Positions 25,181 to 34,467 of a DNA stretch of 64,000 bases are shown here, piece by piece. Made by a program: the position numbers and the translations under genes. The notes beneath the pieces were generated by a model, which was not told where the DNA came from, did no database searches, and worked only from the letters and a program-made list of their open reading frames with translations. Source of the stretch: Tranquillimonas rosea (GTDB lineage: Bacteria; Pseudomonadota; Alphaproteobacteria; Rhodobacterales; Rhodobacteraceae); contig NZ_FOGU01000003.1 in the NCBI RefSeq assembly GCF_900111315.1, positions 221,718-285,717 of the forward strand, written 5' to 3'. Position 1 is the stretch's first letter, and each line of letters opens with the position of its first letter.

Positions 25181-27118
25181 CTACGCCCTTTGACGGTCGA
25201 AATGCGGCGCGGCGACGCCCAGCGCCTCCATCGCGGTGGCGGCGATGTCCTGCGCGCCCAGTCCGGCGGCGGCGTACATCTCGGCCGGGCTCGCCTGGTC
25301 GATGAACCGGTCGGGCAGCGTCATCGTCCGGATGCGCAGCCCGGTATCGAGCGCGCCGGTCGCCGCCAGGTGATGCAGGACATGGGCGCCGAAGCCGCCC
25401 TGCGCGCCCTGCTCGACCGTGACCAGCGCGGCATGCCCGGTCGCGAGCCGGGAAATCAGGTCGGTGTCCAGCGGCTTGGCGAACCGCGCGTCGGCCACCG
25501 TGACCGAGATGCCCCGCGCCTCCAGCGCCTCGGCGGCGGCGATGCATTCGCCCAGATGCGCGCCGAAGGACAATAGCGCCAGCGTCGTCCCTTCGCGCAC
25601 CACCCGGCCCCGGCCGATCTCCAGCGGGACGCCGCGCTCGGGCAGGTCGACGCCCGCCCCCTCGCCCCGCGGATAGCGGAACGCGATCGGGCCGCTGTCA
25701 TGCGCGGCGGCGGTGGCCACCATGTGCATCAGCTCGGCCTCGTCCGCCGCCGCCATGACAGTAAAGCCCGGCAGGTTCGCCAGGTAGGCCACGTCGAACG
25801 CCCCGGCATGGGTCGCCCCGTCGGCGCCCACCAGCCCGGCGCGGTCGATGGCGAAGCGGACCGGCAGCCGCTGCAACGCCACGTCGTGCACCACCTGGTC
25901 ATAGGCCCGCTGCAGGAAGGTCGAGTAGATCGCGCAGAACGGCCGCATCCCGGCCGCCGCCAGCCCTGCGGCGAAGGTCACGCCGTGCTGCTCGGCGATG
26001 CCCACGTCAAAGACGCGGGCCGGGAACCGCTCGGCCATGATGTCCAGCCCGGTCCCTGACGGCATCGCCGCCGTGATGCCGACGATGCGCTCGTCCTCGG
26101 CGGCAAGGTCGGTCAGCGCGCGGCCGAACACCTTGGTATAGGCCGGGGCGTTCGGCGCCTTCTTGGTCTGCGCGCCGCTGGCGACGTCGAACTTGGCCAC
26201 GCCGTGATACTTGTCCGCCGCGTGTTCCGCGGGGGCATAGCCTTTGCCCTTGACCGTGCAGCAATGGATCAGCACCGGCCCCGAGGTCCGCGCCCGCGCC
26301 GCCCGCAGCACCGGCAGGAGCTGCCCCATGTCGTGCCCGTCGATCGGCCCGATATAGCTGAAACCCAGTTCCTCGAACAGCGTGCCGCCGCCGGGCATCC
26401 CCGTCACCAGTTGCCGCGCCCGCCGCGCACCCTCGCGGAGCGGTCCCGGCAGCGCCGCCTCGAACCCCTCGGTCATCTGCTGCAGCGCCGCGGCGGGCGG
26501 GCTGGCGTAAAGCCCCGAGAGATAGCGCGACATCGCCCCCACCGGCGGTGCGATGGACATCTCGTTGTCGTTGAGGATCACGAACAGCCGGCGCCCTTGG
26601 CTGCCGGCATTGTTCAGCGCCTCGTAGGCCATGCCGGCACTGATCGCACCGTCGCCGATCACCGCGATCGCGTCTCCCGTCGCACGCCCGAACTCCCGCG
26701 CGGCGGCAAAGCCCAGCGCGGCCGAGATCGAGGTCGAGGAATGGGCCGCGCCGAACGGATCGTGCTCGGATTCCGCCCGCTTGGTGAACCCCGACAGCCC
26801 GTCCTTCTGCCGCAGGGTCCGGATGCGCCCTCGCCGGCCCGTCAGCACCTTGTGCGGATAGCACTGGTGCCCGACATCCCAGATCAGCTTGTCGAACGGC
26901 GTGTTGAACACCGCGTGCAGCGCCACGGTCAGCTCGACCACGCCCAGGGACGATCCCAGGTGTCCGCCGGTGACCGACACCGCGTCGATCACCTCGGCGC
27001 GCAGTTCCCCCGCCAGCCGCGCGAGTTCGGCGTCGCTCAGGGCCTTCAGGTCCGATGGGCCGGCCACGCGGTCCAGTGTGGGTGTGGGTGTGGGTGTGGA
27101 TGTGGGTGTCGGTGTCAT
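25181..27118 (-). CDS. dxs: 1-Deoxy-D-xylulose-5-phosphate synthase
   Basis: This 645-aa thiamine-diphosphate enzyme condenses pyruvate and glyceraldehyde-3-phosphate, the first step of the MEP isoprenoid pathway. H53 (GGHLGSSLG), the ThDP-Mg motif [16 protein letters not shown] at 155-170 and the catalytic E376 (GIAEQHG) are present. Its place after pufX is as in Rhodobacter and couples isoprenoid supply to the puf operon. The first 14 residues are a Thr-Pro repeat coded by hexanucleotides. The core begins around [10 protein letters not shown]. Confidence 0.96.
   Translation of the reverse strand: MTPTPTSTPTPTPTLDRVAGPSDLKALSDAELARLAGELRAEVIDAVSVTGGHLGSSLGVVELTVALHAVFNTPFDKLIWDVGHQCYPHKVLTGRRGRIRTLRQKDGLSGFTKRAESEHDPFGAAHSSTSISAALGFAAAREFGRATGDAIAVIGDGAISAGMAYEALNNAGSQGRRLFVILNDNEMSIAPPVGAMSRYLSGLYASPPAAALQQMTEGFEAALPGPLREGARRARQLVTGMPGGGTLFEELGFSYIGPIDGHDMGQLLPVLRAARARTSGPVLIHCCTVKGKGYAPAEHAADKYHGVAKFDVASGAQTKKAPNAPAYTKVFGRALTDLAAEDERIVGITAAMPSGTGLDIMAERFPARVFDVGIAEQHGVTFAAGLAAAGMRPFCAIYSTFLQRAYDQVVHDVALQRLPVRFAIDRAGLVGADGATHAGAFDVAYLANLPGFTVMAAADEAELMHMVATAAAHDSGPIAFRYPRGEGAGVDLPERGVPLEIGRGRVVREGTTLALLSFGAHLGECIAAAEALEARGISVTVADARFAKPLDTDLISRLATGHAALVTVEQGAQGGFGAHVLHHLAATGALDTGLRIRTMTLPDRFIDQASPAEMYAAAGLGAQDIAATAMEALGVAAPHFDRQRA
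27076..27111. repeat. Hexanucleotide repeat (GTGTGG)n at the dxs start
   Basis: Six near-perfect 6-bp units run from 27076 to 27111, with single changes in the fifth and sixth. On the coding strand they give alternating Thr-Pro codons in the Dxs N-terminus. Because the unit is a multiple of three, slippage would change only tail length, not reading frame. Confidence 0.9.
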
Positions 27119-27161
27119 CGTCGTCCTCCCGTGGCGGCGATCCTGCGGGCGAACGCAAAGC

Positions 27162-27234
27162 GCGCCGCAGGGAGTTGGCCCTGCGGCGCCAGTTTCCTGT
27201 AGCCAACAGGAAGGGAACCGGGGCCTGGGGCCCC
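27162..27234 (-). other. Cluster of three stem-loops between pufX and dxs
   Basis: The 195-base gap holds an 11-bp perfect stem (27162-27172 with 27179-27189), a 7-bp stem (27194-27200 with 27206-27212) and a 6-bp GC stem (27220-27225 with 27229-27234). None has a strong T-tract on the minus strand. They fit 3'-end protection of the puf mRNA or partial termination before dxs, as described for Rhodobacter puf transcripts. Confidence 0.65.
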
Positions 27235-27313
27235 TTACCGCGTCCGCCTTGGCGGGCGCGATCCCGGCGGGGACGCGGGCGGCAACCGCCGTCGCGCGCC
27301 CCGTCGTCTCTCG

Positions 27314-27526
27314 TCAGGCCAGGCCCGTGACCCGCAGCCCCGCGTCCAGCGCGGCATAGGGGTCTTCGGGCAGCAGGCGCGAGATCACCTTGAGGATCAG
27401 GATGAAGGCGATCGCGGCGGCCAGGACCAGCGCGGCATAGGCCGCGCCGACCGTCATCTGGGTGAAGATCCAGGCCCCGAGGCCCGGCCGTTCGTTCTCG
27501 AGGTACCAGGGCAGCTTGTCGGACAT
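27314..27526 (-). CDS. pufX: PufX-like reaction-centre/LH1 polypeptide
   Basis: This 70-aa protein lies directly after pufM. It has a short charged N-terminus (MSDKLPWYLENERPG), one membrane helix of about 20 residues rich in alanine (residues 28-47) and an amphipathic C-terminal tail. That is the layout of Rhodobacter PufX, which opens the LH1 ring for quinone exchange. Sequence identity to known PufX is low by eye, and PufX diverges quickly, so position and topology carry the call. The start was set at ATG 27526 behind AAGGAGACGAG. No pufC is present after pufM. Confidence 0.82.
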   Translation of the reverse strand: MSDKLPWYLENERPGLGAWIFTQMTVGAAYAALVLAAAIAFILILKVISRLLPEDPYAALDAGLRVTGLA

Positions 27527-27539
27527 CGTCTCGTCTCCT

Positions 27540-28481
27540 TCAGTTGCCGGGCAGATAGTTGGTGTCCGAGGCATAGCCGTGATCCAGCGCCCAGACGTAC
27601 CAGTTGTCGACGACGGTGCCCGTCAGCAGGATGCCGATCCCGCCGGTGAGCGTGGTCAGCACTGCGAACCACCAGGCCCAGCGGTGGATGCCCTCCATCG
27701 TCGCGTTGAACCCCATGGTCCAGCGCCAGAACAGCCCCGCCCGCTCCGCCGCCGTGCCGCGGTCGGCGATCTGCTCCAGCTCGCGGTCGCCGCCGAACCG
27801 GCTGACCGCCAGGATCGTCGCGCCGTGCATCGCGAACAGCAGCGTCGAGCCGTAGAGGAACACGATCGAGAGCGCGTGGAACGGATTGTAGAACAGGTTG
27901 CCGTAGGTGAGGCTGAAGAGGTTGGTCCAGTCCAGGTGCGGGAAGATCCCGTAGGGCACCGCCTCGGACCACGATCCCATCAGGATCGGCCGGAACAGCC
28001 CGAGCACCAGGAACAGCCAGATCGCGCTGGCGAAGGCCCAGCAGACATGCTTGCCCATCTTCAGCTGCACCGCCAGCATGTAGGACCGCACCCACCACGT
28101 CAGCACCGAGATCAGCAGGAAGAAGCTGGCGATCAGCCATAGCCCCCCCTCCTTCAGCGGCGGCGCCACGGACAGGCCGTATTCCGGCGGTGGCGGCTCG
28201 AGCGCCATGTAGAACAGATCCCGGACGAACACCGCCGGATTGTAATCCGCCTGCCCCCAGAACGAGGCGCCGACCAGGAAGAACCAGATCGACCCGGTGG
28301 CAAGCGACACCACCCCGAACGGACCCAGGTAGATCGGCCCCAGCTGCGCGTTGCCCAGCCAGCCCACGAGGGGGCTGAAGCCAGCGGTCTTGGTGCGGTC
28401 GCGCAGGTCGGTGTCCTCGACCATGCCCATCTCGGGCGGTCCCTGGACCTGCACCTGGCTGAAGATGTTCTGATACGCCAT
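27540..28481 (-). CDS. pufM: Photosynthetic reaction centre M subunit
   Basis: This 313-aa membrane protein binds bacteriochlorophylls, bacteriopheophytin, quinone QA and the non-heme iron with PufL. The ligands fall at exactly the Rhodobacter sphaeroides numbering: H182 and H202 for bacteriochlorophyll, and H219, E234 and H266 for iron. Five membrane helices are evident. It sits 12 bases after pufL and 13 before pufX in the operon. Confidence 0.98.
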   Translation of the reverse strand: MAYQNIFSQVQVQGPPEMGMVEDTDLRDRTKTAGFSPLVGWLGNAQLGPIYLGPFGVVSLATGSIWFFLVGASFWGQADYNPAVFVRDLFYMALEPPPPEYGLSVAPPLKEGGLWLIASFFLLISVLTWWVRSYMLAVQLKMGKHVCWAFASAIWLFLVLGLFRPILMGSWSEAVPYGIFPHLDWTNLFSLTYGNLFYNPFHALSIVFLYGSTLLFAMHGATILAVSRFGGDRELEQIADRGTAAERAGLFWRWTMGFNATMEGIHRWAWWFAVLTTLTGGIGILLTGTVVDNWYVWALDHGYASDTNYLPGN

Positions 28482-28493
28482 GTCTTTGCCTCC

Positions 28494-29324
28494 CTACAGG
28501 TCCGCCCACCAGGGCAGGTTCAGCCACCAGTCCCACCAGACGATCCACTGGTCGAACCAGACGGTGCCCGAGATCACGATGCAGACCGCGCTCCAGAACC
28601 CGGCGTTCAGCGCCAGCAGAAGCCCCAGCCGGTGAATCCCGAGCGGTCCGATGGAATAGCCGATGAAGTCCCGGAAGAACGTGTCCTCGTGGTCGGGCTG
28701 CTTCATCGCGGTCCCCTTCTCGGGGTTGGCCGCCGACAGGATCAGCGACCCGTGCAGCGCCAGCGCCAGCGTCGTCGTGAAGAACAGCGACACCGCCAGC
28801 ATGTGCGCCGGATTGTAATGGAAGTTGCCGTAGAGGTAGCCGGTATAGCTTACCCAGTCGAGATGGCTGAAGATGCCGTAGGGAAAGGCGTGCCCCCAAG
28901 CCCCCATCAGCACCGGCCGGATCACCACCAGCGTGGTATAGGCCAGGATCGCGACGCCGAAGGCGAAGGGCACGTGATAGCCGATCCCCAGCTTGCGGCA
29001 GATCTCCACCTCGCGCATCAGCCACGAGATGAACGCGCCGTGGGCGCAGATCGTGATGACCTGCCACAGCCCGCCCTCGTCCAGCGGCGCGGGCGCCAGC
29101 CCGTATTCCAGCGACGGCGGGTTGATCGAGATGATCCAGGGGTTCCACACCCCCTGCATCGCCGCGCCGTAAAAGATCAGGACCGTCCCGAGCAGCGCGA
29201 AGAACGCCGTCGTGACCCCGAAGAAGCCGACATAGAACGGCCCGACCCAGAAATCGAACAGGTCGCCGCCGACGAGCGTGCCGCCCGGCACGCGGTATTT
29301 TCGTTCGAAGCTGAGCAGGGCCAT
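28494..29324 (-). CDS. pufL: Photosynthetic reaction centre L subunit
   Basis: This 276-aa five-helix subunit carries the QB side of the reaction centre. Ligand histidines are H154 and H174 (bacteriochlorophyll) and H191 and H231 (iron), one higher than in R. sphaeroides. E213 and D214 in DHEDTFF match the proton-delivery pair near QB. It follows pufA after a gap that contains a strong hairpin. Confidence 0.98.
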   Translation of the reverse strand: MALLSFERKYRVPGGTLVGGDLFDFWVGPFYVGFFGVTTAFFALLGTVLIFYGAAMQGVWNPWIISINPPSLEYGLAPAPLDEGGLWQVITICAHGAFISWLMREVEICRKLGIGYHVPFAFGVAILAYTTLVVIRPVLMGAWGHAFPYGIFSHLDWVSYTGYLYGNFHYNPAHMLAVSLFFTTTLALALHGSLILSAANPEKGTAMKQPDHEDTFFRDFIGYSIGPLGIHRLGLLLALNAGFWSAVCIVISGTVWFDQWIVWWDWWLNLPWWADL

Positions 29325-29381
29325 GCTTCATTCTCCCTGTTGGGCCCGGCTGGGCGCCGGGATCGTCCGTAATGCCGGATC

Positions 29382-29410
29382 GCCGCGGGCGGGGCCGGCC
29401 CGCCCGCGGC
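29382..29410 (-). other. pufA-pufL intercistronic stem-loop
   Basis: A perfect 12-bp, all-GC stem (29382-29393 with 29399-29410, 5-base loop) lies in the 107-base gap between pufA and pufL. In Rhodobacter the equivalent hairpin shields pufBA mRNA from 3' decay, so LH1 is made in excess of reaction centre. The same role is inferred here. Confidence 0.85.
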
Positions 29411-29431
29411 CTGCGTCTCGGCCGACCGGCC

Positions 29432-29599
29432 TCAGCCCCCGTTGGCCGCGCGCTCGGCGGCCAGCTGGAACCAGTTGAAGTGCTCGGTCGACAACAGGAC
29501 GAGATGGATCATCGCCGCCAGCAGGAAGAGGAACACTCCCTGTGCCACGAAGACGCGGCGTGGATCGAAGATCAGCCAGATCTTGTAGAACTTAGCCAT
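29432..29599 (-). CDS. pufA: Light-harvesting LH1 alpha polypeptide
   Basis: This 55-aa polypeptide has one membrane helix and the bacteriochlorophyll-ligand histidine in [13 protein letters not shown] (H30 of this protein). The N-terminal [20 protein letters not shown] is the typical LH1 alpha start. The start was set at ATG 29599 behind a GAGGAGAG ribosome site. The longer frame upstream reads through pufB. It forms the LH1 ring with PufB. Confidence 0.97.
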   Translation of the reverse strand: MAKFYKIWLIFDPRRVFVAQGVFLFLLAAMIHLVLLSTEHFNWFQLAAERAANGG

Positions 29600-29609
29600 T
29601 TCTCTCTCC

Positions 29610-29759
29610 TCAGAACCACGGACGCCAGATGAACACCGCCAGGTGAGCGACAAGGGCCACGGCCGTGAACAGCCAGAGCCCGCTCATGTAGACGGAATGC
29701 AGTTCCTGCGCCTGCTCGTCGGTTAGACCTGTGAACGACAGGTCGGTTCTATCAGCCAT
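29610..29759 (-). CDS. pufB: Light-harvesting LH1 beta polypeptide
   Basis: This 49-aa polypeptide runs from ATG 29759 to a TGA at 29610-29612. The product begins [20 protein letters not shown], has one membrane helix with the ligand histidine in [14 protein letters not shown], and ends with the aromatic RPWF typical of LH1 beta. It is preceded by GGAGAGTAC and ends 10 bases before pufA. Confidence 0.97.
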   Translation of the reverse strand: MADRTDLSFTGLTDEQAQELHSVYMSGLWLFTAVALVAHLAVFIWRPWF

Positions 29760-29788
29760 GTACTCTCCTCCGGATCGTCATGCTGACG

Positions 29789-29858
29789 CCGCGGGGCCCC
29801 GCGGCCGGGTTCCGGCGGGCTCCCCCACCGGCTTCCCCCCGGCCGCGGACGGCCGGGG
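29789..29858 (-). other. Two GC-rich stem-loops between pufQ and pufB
   Basis: A 16-bp perfect palindrome (29789-29804) and a 9-bp stem with 4-base loop (29837-29845 with 29850-29858) fill most of the 115-base pufQ-pufB gap. They may set mRNA processing that separates pufQ from the abundant pufBA message. The structure is seen; the role is inferred. Confidence 0.65.
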
Positions 29859-29874
29859 AAACACGTCACCGCCC

Positions 29875-30108
29875 TCAGGCGGAAAAGATCATCGGCGTGA
29901 TGATCCGCGCCTGGCTCCAGGCCCGCGCGACCGGCCCGCGCTCGGGCAGCCGCAGCTGCCGCAGCGCGGTCAGTCCCCAGGTCAGCGCCGCCAGCGGCAG
30001 CGTCGCCAGGAAGATCACCGCGAAATAGACCGCGAACTCGGTCCGGGGCGCGGCCCTGCGGGCCCGTGCCGCCGGCATCATCGGCGTGTCGGTGGTCATG
30101 TCGGTCAT
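29875..30108 (-). CDS. pufQ: PufQ, bacteriochlorophyll/complex assembly factor
   Basis: This 77-aa protein has one membrane helix at about residues 25-46 ([20 protein letters not shown]) and a basic C-terminal tail ending [11 protein letters not shown], as in Rhodobacter PufQ. PufQ affects bacteriochlorophyll flux in R. capsulatus by an unclear mechanism. The start ATG 30108 overlaps the bchZ stop (ATGA), the usual superoperon arrangement. Confidence 0.9.
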   Translation of the reverse strand: MTDMTTDTPMMPAARARRAAPRTEFAVYFAVIFLATLPLAALTWGLTALRQLRLPERGPVARAWSQARIITPMIFSA

Positions 30109-31649
30109 GTCTGTCCTCCTTGCTGGACATGGCGCGGGGGCTTTGCCCCGCCCGGCTCGCGCGGCGTGCTCTCCGCCGTCTTCTGGTGTGGATCGGGGGC
30201 GGCCTCGGGCGACAGCGCGGCCACGGTCTCGCGGACGACGCGCGCGTCGCCCTGGGCCAGCGCCGCCCGCTCGGCGGCATCGCGAAAGCTCTTGGCGGCC
30301 GAGATCCGCGTCAGCACCGGATGCGCGGCGACGATGCGGTCCAGCTCGGCCTGGGCGTCGGCGTCCCACGGCATGTCGCGGCGCAGGGCAGTCGGCGTGG
30401 CGTCGACGGCATCCATGTCGCTGCCCAGGGGCAGGATGTGGAACAGCGCGTCGAACAGGCTGTTGCAGACCTCCTGCAGCAGGTAGGTCGCCCCGGCATA
30501 GCCCATGAACGGCGTGCCCGTGGCCCGCCGGATCGCCGCGCCGGGAAAGCTCGCCGGCAGGAATTGCGGCCGCGGCCCGTGCCCGGCGGCCAGCTCGGCC
30601 AGGTACATCTTCTCGTTGATCGAGCCCAGCACGACCAGCGGCCGCTCGCGGCCCAGCGCGGCGCGCACCGCCTCGCTGTCGGTCTTCTTGCCCCGGCACC
30701 GCGCCACGGCCAGCGCGCAGGGCAGACCCAGGTCGCCCTCGAGATAGTTGCGCACCCCGCGGGTATAGGTCTCGTTGGCGACGATGGCGAAGTTCGCGGT
30801 GGCGAAGAAATCCTGCGTGACAGACCGCCACAGGTCCCAGACCGGCTTGATCGTCGAATGCTTCTCGCGCGCGATGAAGGGTTCGGGGTCCAGCCCCAGC
30901 AGATCGCCCAGCCGGCGCAGGAACAGCGTGGTCGAGTCGATGCCGATCGGCGCCTGCAGGTAGGGCTTGCCCAGAACCTCGGCCAGGCCCCGGCCGAACT
31001 CGCGGTACATGCAGATGTTGACGTCGGCATTCACCAGGTGGCGCATCTCGGCCAGGTGCGCGCCCAGCGGCATCACCATGTTCACCTCGGCGCCGATCCC
31101 CTCGACCAGCCGGCGGATCTCGGCGAGGTCAGAGGGCATGTTGAAGGTGCCGTACATCGGCCCGAGGATGTTCACCCGCGGTGCCGCGCCCTCGTCGCGC
31201 GCGGTCTCCTTGGGCATCCGTCCCTTGGTCATTCCGAACTCGGTGAACAGCCAGGTCATCGCCCGGTCGGCCGATTCCCACTGGTCCTCGTCGATGGTGC
31301 GCGGCAGGAACCGCTGCAGGTTTGTCCCCTGCGGCGTGACGCCCCCGCCGATCATCTCGGCGATCGACCCGGTGACCACGACCGCCGGCAGCGCGGGGTC
31401 CAGCGTCTTCCAGGCCCGCGTCATCGCGCCCTCGGTGCCGTCGCGGCCCAGCTCCTCCTCGCCGAGTCCGGTGACGACGATCGGCAGTTCGTGCGGCGGC
31501 AGACCGTCGGTGTAGTGCAGCACGCTGGTCACCGGCAGGTTCTCGCAGCCCACGGGCCCGTCGATCACCACCTGCAGCCCCTTCACCGCGCAGAACGCGT
31601 AGACCGCCCCCCAGTAGCCGCCCGCCCGGTCGTGATCCGTCACCAGCAT
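30105..31649 (-). CDS. bchZ: Chlorophyllide a reductase subunit Z
   Basis: This 514-aa NifK-like subunit of chlorophyllide a oxidoreductase (COR) helps reduce the C7=C8 bond of the B ring. C35 in [10 protein letters not shown] is a likely cluster cysteine, and [17 protein letters not shown] near residue 237 is typical of the family. The protein is about 20 residues longer than my memory of Rhodobacter BchZ. The extra residues are a Pro/Glu/Gln-rich tail (from about 475) that runs into the pufQ start. It is preceded by a 193-base gap with repeats. Confidence 0.96.
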   Translation of the reverse strand: MLVTDHDRAGGYWGAVYAFCAVKGLQVVIDGPVGCENLPVTSVLHYTDGLPPHELPIVVTGLGEEELGRDGTEGAMTRAWKTLDPALPAVVVTGSIAEMIGGGVTPQGTNLQRFLPRTIDEDQWESADRAMTWLFTEFGMTKGRMPKETARDEGAAPRVNILGPMYGTFNMPSDLAEIRRLVEGIGAEVNMVMPLGAHLAEMRHLVNADVNICMYREFGRGLAEVLGKPYLQAPIGIDSTTLFLRRLGDLLGLDPEPFIAREKHSTIKPVWDLWRSVTQDFFATANFAIVANETYTRGVRNYLEGDLGLPCALAVARCRGKKTDSEAVRAALGRERPLVVLGSINEKMYLAELAAGHGPRPQFLPASFPGAAIRRATGTPFMGYAGATYLLQEVCNSLFDALFHILPLGSDMDAVDATPTALRRDMPWDADAQAELDRIVAAHPVLTRISAAKSFRDAAERAALAQGDARVVRETVAALSPEAAPDPHQKTAESTPREPGGAKPPRHVQQGGQT

Positions 31650-31704
31650 GACGCACCTCCCGCCAGGCTAATACCGGCCCGCCCATGGCGCGCTCGGCCC
31701 CATC

Positions 31705-31726
31705 CTTCTTCTGCCCGGAAATATCC
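31705..31726 (-). repeat. Dispersed AU-rich motif, copy upstream of bchZ (degenerate)
   Basis: On the minus strand this reads GGATATTTCCGGGCAGAAG followed by AAG, a diverged copy of the element also found upstream of bchY and bchL. It lies 56 bases before the bchZ start. A 13-base direct repeat (31731-31743 and 31757-31769) occupies the side where the other copies have a hairpin. Confidence 0.75.
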
Positions 31727-31796
31727 AGAACCCGCCGGCCCGGCACAGGCACCGCGCCCGCCGGCCCGGGCGCCCGACCGCACATCGTATGCCGCC

Positions 31797-31840
31797 CTGT
31801 GCACGCTCCGTGCACACCCTGTGCATGCCTCGTGCATCGC
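31797..31840. repeat. Four 11-bp units of GTGCAY between bchY and bchZ
   Basis: Four consecutive 11-base units, each of form YYGTGCAYNNN, span 31797-31840 just after the bchY stop. The 11-bp period places every GTGCA(C/T) on nearly the same helix face. I do not know a binding protein for it. Confidence 0.8.
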
Positions 31841-31842
31841 CA

Positions 31843-33372
31843 TCAGATCATCTCCTCGGCCTTGCGGGCCTTTGCCTGGCGCTCCAGCTTGCGCTGGTTC
31901 AACGCCCTGAAATCCGGGCGCAAATTCGGCTCGCCCTCCCAGATCCCGGCACTGTCCTCGGTGCCGACCCCCTCGAAGAAGGCCCGCATCCGCTGCATCC
32001 GCTCCCGGTTGCCGATCGCCCCCCGCACGACCTCCGCCAACCCCCCGGCGGCGGCGCCCATGAGCGGTCGCGCCGAGATGAGGTTCGTGAAGTAAAGCGC
32101 CGGAATTCCTAGCTCTTTCGCCTTCTGGACTACCGGCGTCGTGCCGATCGCAAGGTCCGGACGAACGCCCTCCATTGCGGCCAGGTCGTCCTCCAGGGAC
32201 GCCCGGAACACCACCCGGACCCCCTGCGCCTCCAGCCACGCCGCATCCACCTCCGCCGCCGCCGTCCGCGCACAGGCCGTGCCCACATACGGCACCCGCG
32301 CCCCGCTCTCGATCAGCAGCCGCGCCACCAGAAGCTCCGAGCCCTCGTAGCCCGACAGCGTGATCGTCCCGTCGATGTGCGCCGCCTTCAAAGCCTCTCG
32401 AATCAAGGGGATAGCCGCGTTCTGCGCCGCCGCCACATGGTCTGCGGACAACCCGAACGCCGCGCCGATCGCGGCCAGCCAATCCGCCGTGCCGTCGAGT
32501 CCCACCGGCGCCGAGCCCACCACCGGGCGCCCCGCCGCCTCGAATTCCCTGAGCGCCGCGGTGTAGAACGGATGTACCGCCGCCACCGCCCCGCAATCCA
32601 GCGCGCCATACAACTCGCGCCACTCCCGGCACGGCACCACCGGCCCCGCTGCCAGCCCCATCGGCGCCAGCAATTGCCCGATCACTACCGGGTCCGCCGG
32701 GAACATCTCGCCTAACAGCGTCACGCTCGGCCGGTCCGACACCCCCGACACGGGCCGCGCCACCGGCCCCGCCTCGATCTCGCGACGGGCATAGTTCAGC
32801 ATCGCCCCCGCCAGCACGTCCTTCGCCTCCGCATGGGTCGGCACCCCGAACCCCGGCACGTCGATTCCGACGATCCGGACACCGTTGATCTCGTCCGGCA
32901 GCAGCCGAAGCGGCACGCCGGAGGCGGTCGGCACGCACAGATTGGTCACCACGATCGCGTCGTAACGCGCCGGGTCCGCCAGCGCGTGTACGCTCTCGCG
33001 GATGTCCTCGAACAGCTTTCCCGTCACCAGCGTCTCGGAATCGAACGGCACGTAGCCGACCGACCGCCGCGCGCCGTAGAAATGCGACACGAAGGTCAGC
33101 CCGTAGACACAGCAGGCCGAGCCCGACAGGACCGTCGCCACACGCCGCATCCGCAGGCCCACCCGCAGCGATCCGAAGGCCGGGCACATGCTCTGGGGCT
33201 TGTCGTGCGGACCCTGGGGGTAGTCCGCGGCATACCGGTCGAGCACTTCCGACTGCCCCGCCGCGCGGGCCGCGCGCTCCATCTCTGCGGCGCCGCCGTG
33301 GCACCCCGTCGCTCCGGTGGCTGTCGCCTCCGTCTGTCCGTCAGCGTCGCAGGACTTGTCCTTCGCCATCAC
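31843..33372 (-). CDS. bchY: Chlorophyllide a reductase subunit Y
   Basis: This 509-aa NifD-like subunit of COR pairs with BchZ. Cluster cysteine candidates are C63 (QSMCPAFGSLR) and C87/C88 (SGSACCVYGL). The N-terminal ~40 residues are poorly conserved. The frame opens with two methionines (33372 and 33369), and either may be the start. It lies 93 bases after bchX, with the repeat/hairpin element in that gap. Confidence 0.96.
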   Translation of the reverse strand: MMAKDKSCDADGQTEATATGATGCHGGAAEMERAARAAGQSEVLDRYAADYPQGPHDKPQSMCPAFGSLRVGLRMRRVATVLSGSACCVYGLTFVSHFYGARRSVGYVPFDSETLVTGKLFEDIRESVHALADPARYDAIVVTNLCVPTASGVPLRLLPDEINGVRIVGIDVPGFGVPTHAEAKDVLAGAMLNYARREIEAGPVARPVSGVSDRPSVTLLGEMFPADPVVIGQLLAPMGLAAGPVVPCREWRELYGALDCGAVAAVHPFYTAALREFEAAGRPVVGSAPVGLDGTADWLAAIGAAFGLSADHVAAAQNAAIPLIREALKAAHIDGTITLSGYEGSELLVARLLIESGARVPYVGTACARTAAAEVDAAWLEAQGVRVVFRASLEDDLAAMEGVRPDLAIGTTPVVQKAKELGIPALYFTNLISARPLMGAAAGGLAEVVRGAIGNRERMQRMRAFFEGVGTEDSAGIWEGEPNLRPDFRALNQRKLERQAKARKAEEMI

Positions 33373-33379
33373 GCCCTCA

Positions 33380-33458
33380 CTTCTTCTGTCCGAAAATATC
33401 CCGGGAGGGTCCGGGAGGGCGGCGCCCTCCCGGCGGATCGGATCGCGTCAGCGATCCG
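33380..33458 (-). repeat. Dispersed element, copy between bchX and bchY
   Basis: Read on the minus strand: an 8-bp hairpin (33439-33446 with 33451-33458), a 10-bp hairpin (33411-33420 with 33424-33433), then GGGATATTTTCGGACAGAAG plus AAG at 33380-33402, ending 8 bases before bchY. CCGGGAGGG also occurs twice directly (33401-33409, 33411-33419). It shares order and orientation with the copy before bchL. Confidence 0.85.
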
Positions 33459-33465
33459 AAGATCG

Positions 33466-34467
33466 TCACGCGTCGTCATAGATCACCTCGAGGCTTTCCC
33501 GCTTCGTGGCGTACTTGCCGCGCATGTCCGCGTCGGTCGCGGGCTCCAGCACGATGCCGCCGCCGACCTCGTCGGAATCGAACAGCGCCAGCAGACCGTC
33601 CTGGTCCAGCGGCTCGGGGCGCACCGGCGGAGCGGCCGAGACCTGCTCGGCCAGCCCGGCGAACAGGTCGCCCCAGCGCGAGGCCGCGCTGCCGACGATC
33701 TGATAGTTCGCGGATTTCTTGCGCAGGTCGTCGTCCTGCGGGATCGACGCCAGCAGCGGCACGCCCACCGTCTCGGCAAAGGCCTGCGCCTCGCCCGAAC
33801 CGTCGTCCTTGTTGATGACCAGCCCCGCGACGCCGACATTGCCCCCCAGCTTGCGGAAGTACTCCACCGCCGAGCAGACGTTGTTGGCGACATAAAGCGA
33901 TTGCAGGTCGTTCGACGCGACCAGGATCACCTTCTGAGCCATGTCCCGCGCGATCGGCAGGCCGAAGCCGCCGCAGACCACGTCGCCAAGGAAATCGAGC
34001 AGCACGTAGTCGAAGTCCCAGTCGTGGAAGCCCAGCTTCTCCAGCAGCTCGAAGCCGTGGATGATCCCGCGCCCGCCGCAGCCCCGGCCCACTTCGGGCC
34101 CGCCCAGCTCCATCGCGAAGACGCCACCGCGCTTGAAGCAGACATCGCCGATGGCGACCTCCTCGCCGGCGAGCTTCTTCTTCGTCGAGGTCTCGATGAT
34201 CGTGGGGCACGCCTTGCCGCCGAACAGCAGCGAGGTCGTGTCCGATTTCGGGTCGCAGCCGATCAGCAGGACGCGTTTGCCCTGCTCGGCCATCATGTGG
34301 CTCAGGTTGGCGAGCGTGAACGATTTCCCGATCCCGCCCTTGCCGTAGATCGCGATGATCTGCGTCTGTTTCGTGGGCTCTTCGGAGATCAGATCGGCGA
34401 GGTCCTCGTTGGCCTCGTCGCGCAGACGCTGGTCGAAGTCCTTGAGGTTCGGAACGTCGAGGGTCAT
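33466..34467 (-). CDS. bchX: Chlorophyllide a reductase iron protein
   Basis: This 333-aa NifH-like ATPase passes electrons to BchYZ. The P-loop GKGGIGKS is at 42-49. C130 (GRGCGGRGI) and C165 (GDVVCGGFG) are the cysteines that bridge a [4Fe-4S] cluster between two subunits. The start was set at ATG 34467 ([11 protein letters not shown]), overlapping the bchC stop by four bases. The upstream frame is a shadow of bchC. Confidence 0.97.
   Translation of the reverse strand: MTLDVPNLKDFDQRLRDEANEDLADLISEEPTKQTQIIAIYGKGGIGKSFTLANLSHMMAEQGKRVLLIGCDPKSDTTSLLFGGKACPTIIETSTKKKLAGEEVAIGDVCFKRGGVFAMELGGPEVGRGCGGRGIIHGFELLEKLGFHDWDFDYVLLDFLGDVVCGGFGLPIARDMAQKVILVASNDLQSLYVANNVCSAVEYFRKLGGNVGVAGLVINKDDGSGEAQAFAETVGVPLLASIPQDDDLRKKSANYQIVGSAASRWGDLFAGLAEQVSAAPPVRPEPLDQDGLLALFDSDEVGGGIVLEPATDADMRGKYATKRESLEVIYDDA

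Noticed and set aside
27162-27234. Stem-loops as a strong intrinsic terminator of the puf operon
   Set aside because: None of the three has a proper T-tract on the minus strand, so they are listed as stem-loops only.
31640-33304. 554-codon minus-strand frame overlapping bchY
   Set aside because: This is the bchY DNA read one frame off. Gly/Arg/Ala composition and no homology.
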